The notes under the pieces are model-generated. The model was not told the DNA's origin. It worked only from the letters and a program-made list of their open reading frames with translations, and did no database searches. This document shows, in pieces, positions 44,639-56,949 of a stretch of DNA of 64,000 bases (position 1 is its first letter; each line of letters starts with the position of its first letter). A program made the position numbers and the translations under genes. Origin of the DNA: Chloranthus sessilifolius (Eukaryota > Streptophyta > Magnoliopsida > Chloranthales > Chloranthaceae); contig CM037590.1 in NCBI GenBank assembly GCA_021018995.1, positions 102,735,097 through 102,799,096 of the forward strand. Reading direction: 5' to 3'.

Positions 44639-46141
44639 TTTGTGCAACATCCAATCCATATATAAAGCCTTGAACCTCTCAATTTACAACTCTCAACCTC
44701 ACCTTAGCTACTAAAGGGGTTTAGTCAACCATGGTTGGTCTAAAGAGTGAATGAGGAAGAAGAAAGAGGAAATAAATTTTGGAGTGAAGAAGAAATTCAA
44801 ATTTGTACTCTGATTCTCTCAATTTCTGGATAGTTCTTCTATGCAACTTCTCAGCCATTTATACTCTTCCCTTCTGTCATCAGATCTGTTTCAACTAATC
44901 AGAGCCCAAGGGAATATTTCAGTTATTCTGAGCTGCTGATGTGGCTGATTTCTCTTCTAGAAGCTCTCCACTAATTAGTCCAAACTGGGTAAGTACATGT
45001 GGGGAGGTTAAAGGGTTCCCATTCGTGCCCATATGCATTCCAAAAATACCCCAAGGGTTGTTGGCATGCCTTGGAACGCGTGCACAGAGCACTGAAGTGG
45101 GCAGCAACTATGGTTGGAACTGAGAAGTTCCCAAATCGAGTGTCGAGAGGTTCAGGAAACCTTTCAACAGGTTCTGAATCCACTTGGTGCCCCATTCGAT
45201 AGGTTGGAATAGGCTTTCGATAGGTTGCCTGACTTCTCGACAGGATTGATTTGACTGTTCAATAGGATTGACATTAATTCATCCTCTCGACAGGTTATAA
45301 AAAAACCTATCGATCTCTTATACAGTTTCAGTTGACTCTTCGACAGGTTGAAAGTTGTGCTCGATAGGTTGCTTCAACCTTGCGCAAAATGGGTGCAGCT
45401 TTAGGTAAGTCTTCGATAGGATGTTGTTGACTGCTCGCTAGGTTCTAGGGAACCTCTCGATATGTTCTGGAACTTCGCGAGATCCCCTGCATCTCCAGGT
45501 AAGTCTTCTACAGGATGCTCTACTGCAGCTTAAATCATTCGACAGGTTGACTCAACCTCTCAATCTCTCTACTTTTCGACCCCTGTACCTCTTAACAGGG
45601 TATAAAACAACTTCAGAACCTCTAGACAACATACTTTCTTCAACTTTAACTCCTCGACAGGTTCAAGTACACCCTTAGATCCTCTCGATAGATTGATGGA
45701 ACCTCTCGACAGCTTCATATCCAAGCATGCAGACCTGTCGACAGGTTGAATTAACCTCTCGACAGGTTCTATCCTGTGCTTCCACAGCTGCCACACAGTT
45801 CTGGGGTGTTGTCCTTCCTCTATCCAGTCCTCAGTAGCCTTTAGGGGGGTCAATCCTCATCAACTGCAGTTGGTCTTGCTCCCATGTGTGCCCATGTGGA
45901 CACATGTCATTGCCATGGAGCTCTGAGGCTCTGTGACTGCTTGATGACTGACCTTTTGGGCTACATGAGCACCTATTGAGGCATCAGGTCTATTCTTTGG
46001 CACTTTTAGGTGGATGTCTGCACTAAGACTGTAATTTATTGCTTATCTATAAAACATACTCAAAACATATTATTAATCAACTCAAAGGTCCATCGAAGGT
46101 CAGGTTAGGAAGTGAAAATTGATATTTTTCACTACTCAACA
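44639..46141 (-). repeat. Truncated LTR C2 (reverse strand)
   Basis: Read on the minus strand it begins TGTTGAGTAGTGAAAAATAT at 46141, carries a repeat array in U3, a TATA box TATAAATGG (plus strand CCATTTATA near 44856), a leader, and is cut near 44639 before any CAACA end. There is no PBS or coding part. Its start resembles C1, but the body differs. Confidence 0.65.
45130..45780 (-). repeat. CGACAGGTT short-repeat array in C2 U3
   Basis: About 25 variants of CTCGACAGGTT / TCGATAGGTT, spaced 15-50 bp, often paired with AACCTCTCGACAGG. It occupies the U3 upstream of the TATA box in the minus-strand sense. Confidence 0.85.
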
Positions 46142-47057
46142 GGCTGTCAACGAGGTGGGTTTCAGCCTGGGCCCGACTCGTATAGGCTGGGTTCGAGCCT
46201 AAAAATTTACCATATTTAATAAATTGGTCGGGCTGGACTAAGCCCGAATAAGAAACTGGTTCGGGTTCGAGCTATAAAGTCACAAATAATCGGGCCTAAG
46301 TAGGCCTTAAAAATTTTGGGCCAGTAAGCCCAGCTCGTAAAACCTTATAAAAACTTAGGTTTCTTTCATCTTCCCTCATTCTTCATTTACAAGCACAGCC
46401 AGCCCTAGCAGCTCTCTCACTCTCTCTCTCTCTCTCTTCTCTTTCTCTCTCTCTCTCTTTGATTTTCTTAAGGTTTCTTCCATCTTCCCTCATTCTTCAT
46501 TTACAGTCAACCCGCTCTCTCTCTTTCTCTTTAGTTTTTTATTTTCTCTCCTTGTATCTTTTGGAGAGTCTGGATTTAGAGGCATCGATTTCCTTCATGA
46601 GGCATAGATCTGAGATCATTGTTAGGGTTTCGTGAGGCATATATTTGGATGTAAGAAGGGTTTTGTCGGAGGAGGAATGGTTTTGAGGTTGGGATTGAAA
46701 TTTTAAGATTTGGATGAATGGTGGTGATTGGAGATGAGAAGGGGAGAGGCAATAGGGCACGACTTGCTGGAGAGTGGAGACTTCACTGATTCTCTCTCTT
46801 TGTCTTCTCTCTTCCTCGTGTCTGAGACTGTCTCTCTCTCCTAAAAAATAATAGAAACCTGGCCCGAATTCGGGCCCGGACCCGATTTAGACCCGATTGA
46901 TAACGGGTCGAGTTTTTCCAGGCCGGGTTTGAGCTATAACATTCAATAATCAGGTTGAGCCCGGCCCGAATAACATATCGTGTCGAATCGTTCGGGCCCT
47001 CCTTATATTAAAAAACAAAAAAGGGCCTACAAAAAACCCGGCCCATTGACAGCCCTA
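46141..47057. mobile_element. hAT-type non-autonomous element (MITE)
   Basis: The ends are AGGCTGTCAA on the left and TTGACAGCCCTA on the right, an imperfect inverted repeat of the TAGGGCTGTCAA type. Both ends are followed inward by CGGGCC/GGGTCGGG-rich sequence and a CT microsatellite (about 46410-46460) lies inside. The left end abuts C2, so its duplication cannot be checked. Confidence 0.6.
46405..46462. repeat. (CT)n microsatellite
   Basis: CTCTCTCT tract with small interruptions, inside the MITE. Confidence 0.85.
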
Positions 47058-47900
47058 GTTGACACCATTGAACTCCAAAAATGTATCATGTCAGGTTTGG
47101 GACGGGTTTGGGTCTAACGTGTATCTGACCTGTTTAGCCGACATAAAACCCAAAACGGTCATGTAATAGATTAGGTCTTCAAAACCCGCCGGGTAGACCC
47201 GACCCCGTTCGCACTTCTGACGGGAAGGAAGATGAAATTCGGTTTAAAGCAATCCGAGCGTCCAAATCATTGCGATTCTTTTTCAGTTATTTGCCTTCGT
47301 ACTGATTCTTTGCATTTTCCTATCAGACTCTGAAGTTGCACTCTTCTAACAATGGGCACCTAAACGATTATAGCCATCAATAATGGCTTCTTCGCCATTA
47401 TTGAAAAGAAAAATGGCTTCTTCGGAGCCGATCCATCAAAAGCTTAACACAGTTCATCCCTGGTGACGTCAGCAATCAAACGGGTGGTTTCCGTGGGCAA
47501 TGATTCCATGAGGAATAATCTCCTCCCTAATATCATCCGGACCGACGAATATCCTTGAGATCATACAAGAAACCTCTAATAAATAATAATATTTATGATT
47601 AGTAAGAGAAATAAACTTCTTATAATGTATATTCTATAGTTGCCTATTTGGATTGATTAAAATTTTAATAATATTTTAGAAAATATTTTGAATTGTTAAA
47701 AATCTCTCGAGACCGAAAAAAGCTGTGGGTGGAAGCCCTGCCCCCGTCACACAAATTACATAAAAAAAAAAAAAAAAATTTGAGATGCATGATGAATGTT
47801 TCGTATAATTTTATAAAAGAATGAGAAAAATACTAATAGCACATTATAAACAATATTTTGGTCCTTAAAACTAATTGCGTATTCACTATACAGCCATCCG
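47058..47900. other. Intergenic sequence; possible short exon at 47387
   Basis: 47095-47215 is rich in GGGTTTGGGTC and GGGTAGACCCGACC, like the end of another hAT MITE. ATG 47387 opens a short reading MASSPLLKRKMASSEPIHQK, ending at TGA after 27 codons or at a GTGACG donor-like site; I do not recognise it. An A-run lies at 47763-47778. Nothing else is supported. Confidence 0.3.
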
Positions 47901-48070
47901 GTTTATTTTATTTTTGATAATTGTGGGTATCCGAACCAGTTTGCTCGCACCTCGACTAATCTCACGGGGCCCTGGAGCTAGCGACCGGGTAATATTCCAT
48001 TGGCTTGTGAGGGGATTCAAATTGATGACCATTGGGGAGTAAACCTAATGCCTAACCACTTGACCGTTTA
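47901..48070 (-). mobile_element. tRNA-derived SINE
   Basis: On the minus strand it starts GGTCAAGTGGTTAGGC (box A-like), then ATTTGAATCCCCT (box B-like, near GTTCGAATCCC). It ends GGTGCGAGCAAACTGG, then TTCGGATACCCACAATTATC and an A-rich tail. This architecture, including the end motif, is that of a widespread plant SINE group. Confidence 0.6.
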
Positions 48071-48491
48071 TTAAGGCCCCAGGGGTAACAGTTTGGTCAT
48101 AGGAAATTATCTTCATTTTTTATGCAAGAAAATGGCCATTGCACATATTTAAAAGAATAATTGCTACTTTGAGGACCTATGCCACGTAAAAAAATCATCT
48201 AAGCCGATTGATTTGAAAGCCATGAGCAAAGGATCCACTTGCATAGAAGAGTGGCACAAAACTTGTTGCCCACCATTGATTTAACACAATAAACTATTAA
48301 ATTGGATAATGGCCTTTTGATTGCATTAAATTATAAGATAACGATCATGTTTGGTGCTAATTTTCTTCATTTAAGATCTTTAGATCATGACCTTCAAATC
48401 AGACAAGCTTTGATGCTGTTTTCGCATGATACAAGTCCTCAACATATCAAGTATTTCTTTTAAACTATGTGCAATTGCAAGTAGTGGCTTC
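48071..48491. other. Intergenic sequence, no feature
   Basis: AT-rich, without a credible ORF or repeat end. Confidence 0.4.
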
Positions 48492-48499
48492 CTTTTGAT

Positions 48500-48630
48500 T
48501 AGGGCTGTGCATTTTTTGGACCGAACCGACCAAACTGACCGAACCGGATTGAGCCGTTGGGTTTGGTCTAGTCTGGACGGGTACCAATTTGGGTTTGGTT
48601 TGGAAAAAAGGAAAATCGAAAAGTTTGGGC

Positions 48631-48703
<73 letters not shown>

Positions 48704-49037
48704 CGGAGGTTTTGATTAATTTTAAAGGTCATTTAAGTAAAATACATATTTTTTATATAAAACCCTACCCTTGTCTTTAGCCTATTCTTAAATCCTAAAG
48801 CGGTAAAGTAGAACTTATAGGAAAACCAATTGAGAAGTTTGAGAAAATTTTGATGTGCAAATAGAACTTATGGGAAAATCGAAACCGATCGAACCAAACC
48901 GAACAGATTCTAATCGGGTTGGTTTGATTTAAGAGTTGAACAGTTTGGTTTGGTTTGAAAATCTAGAAATCGATTAGGACCAGTTTGGCTTGTGATTTTG
49001 GTTCAAAACCAATCAAACCGAACCGAATACGCCTCTA
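48500..49037. mobile_element. hAT-type MITE with exact 8-bp target duplication
   Basis: 538 bp from TAGGGCTGTGCATT to AATACGCCTCTA, imperfect inverted ends, flanked by CTTTTGAT at 48492-48499 and 49038-49045. The inside is rich in GAACCGAACC/GGTTTGGTTT and has a long TA run (48639-48700). No coding part. Confidence 0.85.
48639..48700. repeat. (TA)n microsatellite
   Basis: About 31 TA units inside the MITE. Confidence 0.9.
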
Positions 49038-49045
49038 CTTTTGAT

Positions 49046-49465
49046 TATTGAAGAATACTTATATTCGCACCTACCATATTACTTGTGTGCGTCTTCACTA
49101 AAATTGTTGATCACCTTGAATCTAATAATTTGCGTGAAAAAAATATGATCCTTTACTTCTTTTTTTTTTTTAATATAATTTTTATTGGCTTGGTGGCCCA
49201 ATCGTCCAACCCATTTTCTAGATTCTTTCCCTTTTAAGAATAATTTTTGACATTTAAATAATTAAGTTTTAAGTGAAGAGTTTATTAGATATTTAAAATA
49301 TATAACTTTAAAGGGATGAGATTTTAGAAATTCTCCCTCATCTTTATACTTTTTTTATATTTTTCCCCCTCATAATTAGATTCATCCAATGGTTACATTA
49401 TATATAGCCCGTATAACTTTCTATTAAGTTTAATTTGCTTTCTCTGTTCTTATTCTCCATTAAAG

Positions 49466-49496
<31 letters not shown>

Positions 49497-49911
49497 AATT
49501 AAAGTTAGTTTTAGTGAACAACCATCAACACGACAATTGACCAATCAATCAGCAACTATGACCAATATTTGTCGTTACACGACATTGACTACACCTATAC
49601 CATTACATAGTTGAACATAGTGACCATCATCTCCCAATTTTATTCACATCGAAGGGCAACAAGCACTACACCTCATATTGTCAACTAACCCTAGTATGAG
49701 ACTAGAAAATTTATCCAATATTTAATCCGTTAAATTCCAACACTCTTTTTTCCATTCGGTTCATCTACATTTCCATCGATCCATTAAATAAAAAAAGGGT
49801 TAAAAGGCTATTAGATCTTTCATTTATTAAATTTTATTGAATCTTTTATCTATTAAAAAAAAAAAAGTTAAAAATATGTTAGCAAGAAAAATTTATAATA
49901 AAATTTATTTG
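49046..49911. other. AT-rich intergenic sequence
   Basis: It contains a CT microsatellite (about 49468-49492) and several A/T runs. No ORF, LTR or inverted-repeat end is supported. Confidence 0.4.
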
Positions 49912-50056
49912 GCTTGAAGCTCGGCTCGGCCTTACTCGAGCTCGGGATTTTCAGCCTCAACGGCTTAGAGTCAAGTTTCATCGCAGCTCGTATAAAGTAG
50001 AGCCGAGCAATAGCTGACCCAAGCTTGGGTTCGACTCGGCTCGGTAGCAGCCCTGC
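49912..50056. mobile_element. Remnant of a hAT-like MITE
   Basis: GCTCGGCTCGGCC on the left, TCGGCTCGGTAGCAGCCCTG on the right: an inverted arrangement of GAGCCGAG words ending in a CAGGGCTGCTA-type terminus. It is about 150 bp, without a clear duplication. It lies 150 bp upstream of the host gene ATG. Confidence 0.35.
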
Positions 50057-50206
50057 ATTTCGTAACTAGAGTCCGTGGTCGGTGCACTGCCAACCGTCAA
50101 CGGCGTAATATGTGCGGGGAGTTTTGCGCGCCAAATTCCAATTCTAAAGACGCCAAATGTGTAAAAGTGGTGCCTAACTAAAAATTCGAGGCAAAAAGAC
50201 GAAGCC

Positions 50207-51417
50207 ATGGCGGGCAACAAGGCGCCTCTTTCAATCGGTAATCAAACCCTAATCTGAATCAATCTCTTTCTTTTCTATCTCTTGGTAGGTTAGCTGGGAT
50301 TGAACCCGCGACCTAGTAATCTGCATGAATTTCAATTCAAACGAACGAACCCTAATTTTTTTATTATCTCATATTGTAGGAAATTGCAATGTGGTGATCC
50401 AAGGATCCGACTTCATTTGCGAATCGACTCTGAACAATCTTCACATATCACTCTTAGATGCCGCAAAAATCAACATCCCAAGTAACATTTCTTCTAATTT
50501 CATATTCTAATCTGATAAACTCAACTGATCAATTAACATCCAACTGATGGATCATCCCATAAACACTGCATTTTTTTTTACTTTTCTCCATTATACTGAT
50601 TATTTTGGATTTATTTTTTATTTTTTGTTATTTTTTTTGTTTGCTTTGATTTTAGCAATGAGTACTTCAAGGAAATATATTTAACGTCCTCATGCTTAAT
50701 GTCAAGATATTGTCTTCTTTGGGTGGCTCCACTTGGTCCCACTAGTAGTTCTTTCCCTTTAAGGCTTTAATTTTGGTATGGGCAAACCCCACATATTCGG
50801 CTGCTGCTCCCACCCAAAACGCATCTTAACAAGAGAGCGGAGGCCGTTACTTATCTCCCAGAGTCAGCACCAGTCGTTACACGATGTGGGGCTTTACAAT
50901 CTCCCCATATTATAATCGAGCCGTCCTCGGCTCTGATACCATTCTGTAACGCCCTGACGCCACATGTCAAAATATTGTCCTCTTTGGGTGGCTCCACTTG
51001 GTCTCACCAGCTGGTCCCACTAGTAGCCCTTTCCCTTCAAAGTTTTATTTTTGGTATGGGCCAACCCCACATATGGCCCACTGCTCCCACCCAAAATGCG
51101 TCTTAACAGGAGAGCAGAGGCCGTTACTTATCTCCCAGGGTCAGGACGACCAGTCGTTACACAATGTGGGACTTTACAATATATGAATAGGAAATCATCC
51201 AATGCTGGTCCTTTTCTAAATCTTAGATCCAAAGAAAGCGGTTCATGATTGATTATTTTTACTTTTCATTTTCATTGGTACCCAAAATTTTTGAGCATAT
51301 AATAGGTAATGATTTTACATTTTGACATATGAAGGAGGAGATTTTTCTTTAAGTGATTATTCGTTCTTGCTTGTGAACCCCAAAGATGGAAATAGTCACA
51401 ATAAATTGCTGCTTCAG
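50207..51417 (+). CDS. Host gene, first three exons (possible GNAT-type acetyltransferase N-terminus)
   Basis: Exon 1 is 50207-50237 (MAGNKAPLSI plus one base) with donor GTAATC. Exon 2 is 50380-50481 after acceptor TTGTAG, reading GNCNVVIQGSDFICESTLNN onward, donor GTAACA. Exon 3 is 51335-51417 after GAAG, reading GDFSLSDYSFLLVNPKDG onward, donor GTACAC. The three join in frame with no stop (31, 102 and 83 nt, 72 codons). Intron 2 holds a TRIM. From memory, the exon 2-3 text resembles the N-terminal part of a plant protein with a C-terminal GCN5-related acetyltransferase domain; that domain is not in the window, so the function is unproven. Later exons are displaced or broken by the hAT element and D. 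Confidence 0.5.
50680..51178 (-). mobile_element. TRIM (miniature LTR retrotransposon) in intron 2
   Basis: Two direct LTRs (50680-50898, 219 bp; 50945-51178, 234 bp) flank only 46 bp. On the minus strand each LTR starts TGTAAAG(T/C)CCCACAT. The inside has the PBS word TGGTATCAGAGC (50930-50941) and a PPT-like ATATGGGGAGAT (50899-50910). The duplication ATATA lies at 50675-50679 and 51179-51183. No coding capacity, as in all TRIMs. Confidence 0.92.
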
Positions 51418-52289
51418 GTACACTCTCTCTCTCTCTCTCTCTTTCCCTCTCTCCTTCATTATATACAAACATGTTTTCTCTTGGCTTATATTTTTTTCAA
51501 AATATATTTGAGCTACTCTTTATCTACATATGGCATCTATAGGAAGAACTACTGTTATCCATTAAGGAAGGGCCCTTTTGATTGAGAAATAAATGTTTGC
51601 ACTTCTTTTCTTCTCCCTAGTTTTATGGGACCAACACATGTTTCACAAGCCAAAGACCACTTTGACAATGCAAGCTCTCGATCTAATGGTTAGGGTTTTC
51701 CAATCAGTGTGGTTTCATGTTGTGTGGCAGATAAATGTTGTACCCTGCCATGTGGACAATCAAATCTATATATATTTCTGTTGTGTTCTCTTGATCAAAT
51801 GGTTATAATTTTACTCTTGGACATTCATGACCATATAAATCATCAAAAACAAAAAGGACACTAAGTTCACGATAGATCATCCCAAGTTTGCTTACCCCCC
51901 ATCTTCAACCCAAGACCTGGCAAATTTTCTGAGAAAGAACTTAGTGCCTACTTTTTGCCCTCTACTAACTTGAGCCACATGATCTACTTGATTCATGGTT
52001 CAATACAAAGTGACAAAATACGGGTATAGGTTTAATATGGTGAGCAAGAAAGTAGGAGAAAGCTGCAAAATATGGAAAACAAACGAGTTAATATTAATTT
52101 TTTTTTAGAAAAAGCTTTAACACAGTTTTTTAAAAAATACAGTATAATACGGGAAAAAATGTTTAATAGGAAAAACGAGTTCAATACACATTTTATTAAA
52201 AAATACGGGTATTATACCTGTTTACTACGTTGTAACAAAAGAACGTGTATTATGTGCATATTTTAAAAAAAAGCCGTATTTTGTGACAA
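51418..52289 (+). other. Intron 3 region of the host gene, no feature
   Basis: It starts with donor GTACAC and a CT microsatellite (51423-51443). No continuing exon is recognised; the reading GAAGAACTACTG after CTATAG (51541) stops after 12 codons. Confidence 0.4.
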
Positions 52290-53009
52290 TGGTTCAAAAT
52301 CTAAGTGTCTGGTACGTCAAAGCTCAAAACCGATGCATATGGATGTGTTGGCTGATACATACCAATCCATCGCCCAATATATTGAACAATTTGTCGATCA
52401 TTTGACAGATTATTACTATAATTTTCTTTTTTAAATCTGACATTTAAAAGATATTTTTATCTCTTGTTCCATAACACAACTTTTAATGCAATTCTAACCT
52501 TTTATGTAAATACCTGTGACCAATTTGTAGTTCTGACTTTGTGGCTGATTTTAATCAAGCAATAAAAGCTTTGGGGGTTAGGGGACTTGGGACTAAGGGA
52601 AACAATCAAAGAAAGGTTTAGAAATGAAATAAAAATAAGTGAAAATAATTTGGTCCGGGTAACTTGAAGTGGCTGGGAAAAAGTGCAATAGTGTAGTTAC
52701 ATTCGCATATTATCGGGTGATAATTTGAAATTATTACCAGCCGAAATGCTGATAATTTTTGGAAAAAAGGTGCAACAGTGACAAGTTGCACTGGCATATT
52801 ATCGGCTGATAACTTGATATTATCGTCCGTTACACCTAAATTTCCATTTATTGCCTGATATGATTGATAGTTTGAAATAATTGGTCGATAGTATGCCTGA
52901 TATTATATGGGTTGATAGTACATACCCAAGTATCAACCTGGGGGCCTTGAAACTGAGACGTATCGGATGATGTGTATCAGTATCGGGTGAGAGTTGAGAT
53001 TTTGAACCA
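52290..53009. mobile_element. MITE-like element related to the neighbouring hAT
   Basis: The ends are TGGTTCAAAATCT and AGATTTTGAACCA, a perfect 13-bp inverted repeat. Subterminal ATTATCGG(G/C)TGATAA words resemble those of the hAT element 58 bp to the right. A clear 8-bp duplication is not visible. It has no coding part. Confidence 0.6.
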
Positions 53010-53858
53010 AGACTTGATTATCTAACCTCTCACTTACTCTTTTTCATCCAACATGCATTTGCAGACCATGGGTCAAAATACCGGAAATCCGATACGTATC
53101 GTCCTGACCTCCAGGACGATACGTATCTGGTATCGTCCGATACATTCAATGTATCGGCGATACATTGAATGTATCGGTTTGATACATTCAAAAAAAAAAA
53201 AAAATCTCAAAAAAATCTGAAAAAATACTAAAAAAATTTGAAAAATTATATTTATTTATTTTGTATTTATTTCAACTATATTTGCTTTTATTTTTGACTT
53301 ATTTGATGCATTATTTAGATGAATATATAAGTCACATGCCTATTTTGCGACTTAACCCAAGTCACATGCCTATTTTGTGACTTATTTTTTACTTAAGATC
53401 ACATTTTTGACTTAATGTAATAGATCTTCTAACATTATTTTTGACCAACTGATCACATGCCTATTTTATTAACAATATTTCATAATTTGATCGACGCAGC
53501 CACGCATAAACTAAATTACAATGTATATTGACAAAAATAAATTATATATTGTCAAAATTAATAGCTATGTTGATAAAAATAAATTTAATTGTATATGAAA
53601 AACTTACTTTAGAGCCACATTAAATTTCGTGGTGGTTCTTGGCCCTCATGATCATCATCGTCATCGGCATGCTGAAGCTCCGCTGCTTTTGCCTATAATG
53701 TTGGCCATATTGATACCATGATCATATGTGCCCCTCAAACCGAGGTCAGAAGAACGTAATATGGCTCGCCAGTAGTAGACGAAAGGCCGGCCTTCCAAAA
53801 ATCGACCAACGGGTCATATATGGCACCGTAGGTTGTTGTGGTACGGTAGTATGGGTTA

Positions 53859-56700
53859 CTAGTAATCTTGCAAACTGAATCCCCCGAAGCTAGAAGTCAT
53901 ATAACCCATATCTGTATCATCTTGTGGACCTTGTGGTGGTGGTAGTGTTTGATATGATTCCGACGCTCCTCTTCCTTCAACCCCTCCCATTCTAAATGTA
54001 GGATTGTTGAACTGTGTTAACGGTGTTGAGTCATCGTCCCATGCCGCCATATCTCTATAAAGATCAGAGGTACCAACATCCTCCCCTCCACCACTAGTGC
54101 CAACGCCTCCTCCACCATCATCCTCACCACTCCCATCATCACTACCGGGCTGCGTTTCGTCATCAGATCCAACCACTGAATGACGATTCAATCTTCTTTT
54201 TCGCCTCGGTGGTTGGGAAGCCTGCTGCTCCGCTACTTTTTCAGCATTGTCCAGCCATTCAGTGCTCTCAGTATCCAAGACTGGCTCTTCTCTCTCTTCG
54301 ATCCATTGATTCAAAGGGTCATCCTCCTCGAATATATAATCAAACTGGATGGGATCAAAATATTCACTGTCTGCAAGGTAGAATATGATAGATGAATTAG
54401 TATAATATGTAAGTAAAACTTCATATAATTGAGGATCTAAGACTTCATGTAATTGCTTACTACGGTTGGTCCTCTCAGATATTCACGACCTTAATCGCAT
54501 GTTGTAGTGGCGATGAGACTAACTTTTCCAATCGGTCCATAGTTAGTCTATTCCTTGTCTTAGTATGAATGAGAGAGAAAGTGCTTTCATAGCTTGGACG
54601 AGGAACACGTTTGCGACAATACCCTCATTGCTACCCGCCTCAATATCGGACCATCACCTCCATAATGCATCCACCAATCAGCGGGTTTGTCATGTTTAAT
54701 TTGGGATTGCGCCAATGGGGTCCCAAATGACCCATGTCTCTTGCGAAACATGTCAATCTATAAAGATGAAACACAGTAAGGCACATATCAATAAATAGAT
54801 GATAATATCACATGACATTTGACTTAGTAGTTATAAGGTATGATACTATGATTACTCACATCTCTTATGGCTTGACCTTGGTCCACCAACTCAGGGAGCA
54901 TTCTTTGGATTACATTGAGCAAACCGGTATACACTTCATCAGTGTCACTTTCATTTCGAAGCGTCATATCTTTGGAAAATTTGGATTCAAGTAGTGTGCT
55001 ACACATCAAATATGAGCAATTTCATCAGTATATGAAAATAATGAATAAATAAATAAAAATCACTACATAATTGTGCAACATGTTATACCTGCTGCATGCA
55101 AGTACTGGTGAAATTGTGCATCCCACCTCTTGTTGATAATCGCCCAGTATCGTTTATATTTTGTAGGGCATTTGGTTTTTATAGCCAATTTTGCCTGATC
55201 CATTGACTCATAAACGTACCCCATCGTTGGTTTCTCATCACCATCAACCAATCTCAACACTTGCACCAACGGGGTAGTGACGGCGATCAGGTGGTCGACA
55301 TCTGCCCAAAACTGCGTGCTGTAGATCAGGTCAGCAACTTCAGTGCAAGCTAGTCTCTTTGCTCGTGGGAGTCCTATTTCATGTTGATTGACGACACACC
55401 ATGCTTTTCAGCTCATGGCTATATCTAGCCAAACTCTGTAGGGCTAAGAACTGTGTTGCAAAACGTGTAATCGCAGGTCGGAGCAACTCATTGTTCGTGA
55501 AGGCTCTCATTAAATTGACCAGCTTGTCACTGTTGTACAAGTAGGAAGTAATCGTTCTTCCCTTCTGAGTAGTTGCCTGTACCTTGCTTCTCTTTCCTAA
55601 ATCCTCAAGAATGAGGTCCGCACAATGAGCGGCACACGGGGTCCAGTACAGGTGACGTCTCTTCGTCATTAGTTTTAATCCAGCGGCTTTGTAATTTGCC
55701 GCATTATCTGTTACCACCTGCACAACCCGCTGCTCTCTAACCTTTTGAACTACCATATCCATTAGTTGAAAGAGATAGTTAGCAATCTTTACGTGTCTAG
55801 AAGCATCAACTGATTTTAAAAATACTGTCCCGGCATCGCTGTAAATCAAAAAGTTGATCAAACTTTTTTTTGTGGGACCAGTTCATCCATCGCACATAAT
55901 TGTGCAACCTCTCTCATCCCATGCATCCTCAAAGCTTTGTACATAGGCAGTTATCTCATCGTACTCATCTGTTAGTAAGGGCCCAGATATCTCGTATGGA
56001 GAAGGCTTTTTAACTCCTGGACCAACTTCTGCACTTGTATCAATCATGCTTTTGAAGTACGGCGACTCTGCTACTTGGCTCGGAATGTGGTTGTATATAA
56101 ACAACTTGGCAATGGATTTTCCAAGCTTCTTCCCAATTTTTGTAAGTGAGATTGCACTTAATTTGGTTTGTTTAGAGCTTTCAGTGCGATACATGAATGG
56201 ATCCATGGGGTCGAGTACTACTTCAAGAGACTACTATAATCCCTCCTGATGTCGACCCACGCAACCCGCCGCTTCAACATCCTCATCATCCTCAACAACA
56301 TGTGGTCTATGACTAGATCCACCACCGGTAGCAGGCATAGATGGGCCCCTCAACTTGGATCGAAACCGATAATCGGCTTCTTCCTGATCTCGCCGCTGTT
56401 GTGCTTCTCTGACACTTTCTCTCATAGCTCTCGCTATCTGCTCATCCTCATCCTCATCATCCTCAGTACTGATGTAAACTCGATCCGCCTCGATTCTCTC
56501 ATACATTTCCTATCACGATCGGCTTCACTTTTTTCTTTCCTTTGCCGCTTGTAAACTAGCTCGATATTTTCTTTTACCTCTCCGGGTACACTGACACCTC
56601 TTGTCTCTCCCTTTACGTGAGCCGATGTCTTTAACCGTGATACCTCCTCCCAGCAGCTTTTTTTCACAAAGCTTACATTGATTTGAGTCTATTACCATCT
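53859..56700 (-). pseudogene. hAT transposase (BED finger, DUF659, dimerisation region), degenerate
   Basis: Order on the minus strand: a BED-type zinc finger start QCKLCEKKLLGGGIT (about 56690-56645) followed by a frameshift into RLKTSAHVKGETRGV; an acidic/charged linker (56506-56234); a DUF659 block from IGKKLGKSIAKLFIYN (56120) through DERGCTIMCDG, then a stop replacing Trp (about 55882), to VTDNAANYKAAGLKLM and YWTPCAAHCADLILEDLGK; a frameshift near 55380; VADLIYSTQFWADVDHLIA (about 55330); a hAT dimerisation region with ADWWMHYGGDGPILRR (about 54690) and a frameshift near 54590; and a Gly/Asp/Ser-rich tail ending SSFGGFSLQDY (53859). One or two introns are likely (near 55060 and 54830, 54385). 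Confidence 0.85.
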
Positions 56701-56949
56701 ATCATTGATGCATCGAACGTACCATATTTATTTATTTCACCTGCATGAATGAGCAAACGATTGCATAAAGTAAACATCTAATTTACACTTGAAAATAAAA
56801 TTTATTTTTTAATTATTGCTATTTTAAAAATATTAGATTATATTTTATTAAATTTATTTGATATTATTCTAATTTTTATAAAATTTAGATTACATTTGAA
56901 ATTTTATTTTATATTATTCTAATTTTTAAAAGATTAGATTATTTTACCA

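Noticed and set aside
46141..46141. Reading C2 and the MITE as one element
   Set aside because: C2 has its own LTR start TGTTGAGTAG, and the MITE has its own inverted end; they only abut.
47387..47475. Host exon starting MASSPLL
   Set aside because: Too short, no supporting splice partner; mentioned only in the gap entry.
50289..50320. tRNA-like word GGGATTGAACCCGCGACC
   Set aside because: Only a T-arm-like piece; no acceptor stem or anticodon arm, and it lies inside intron 1.
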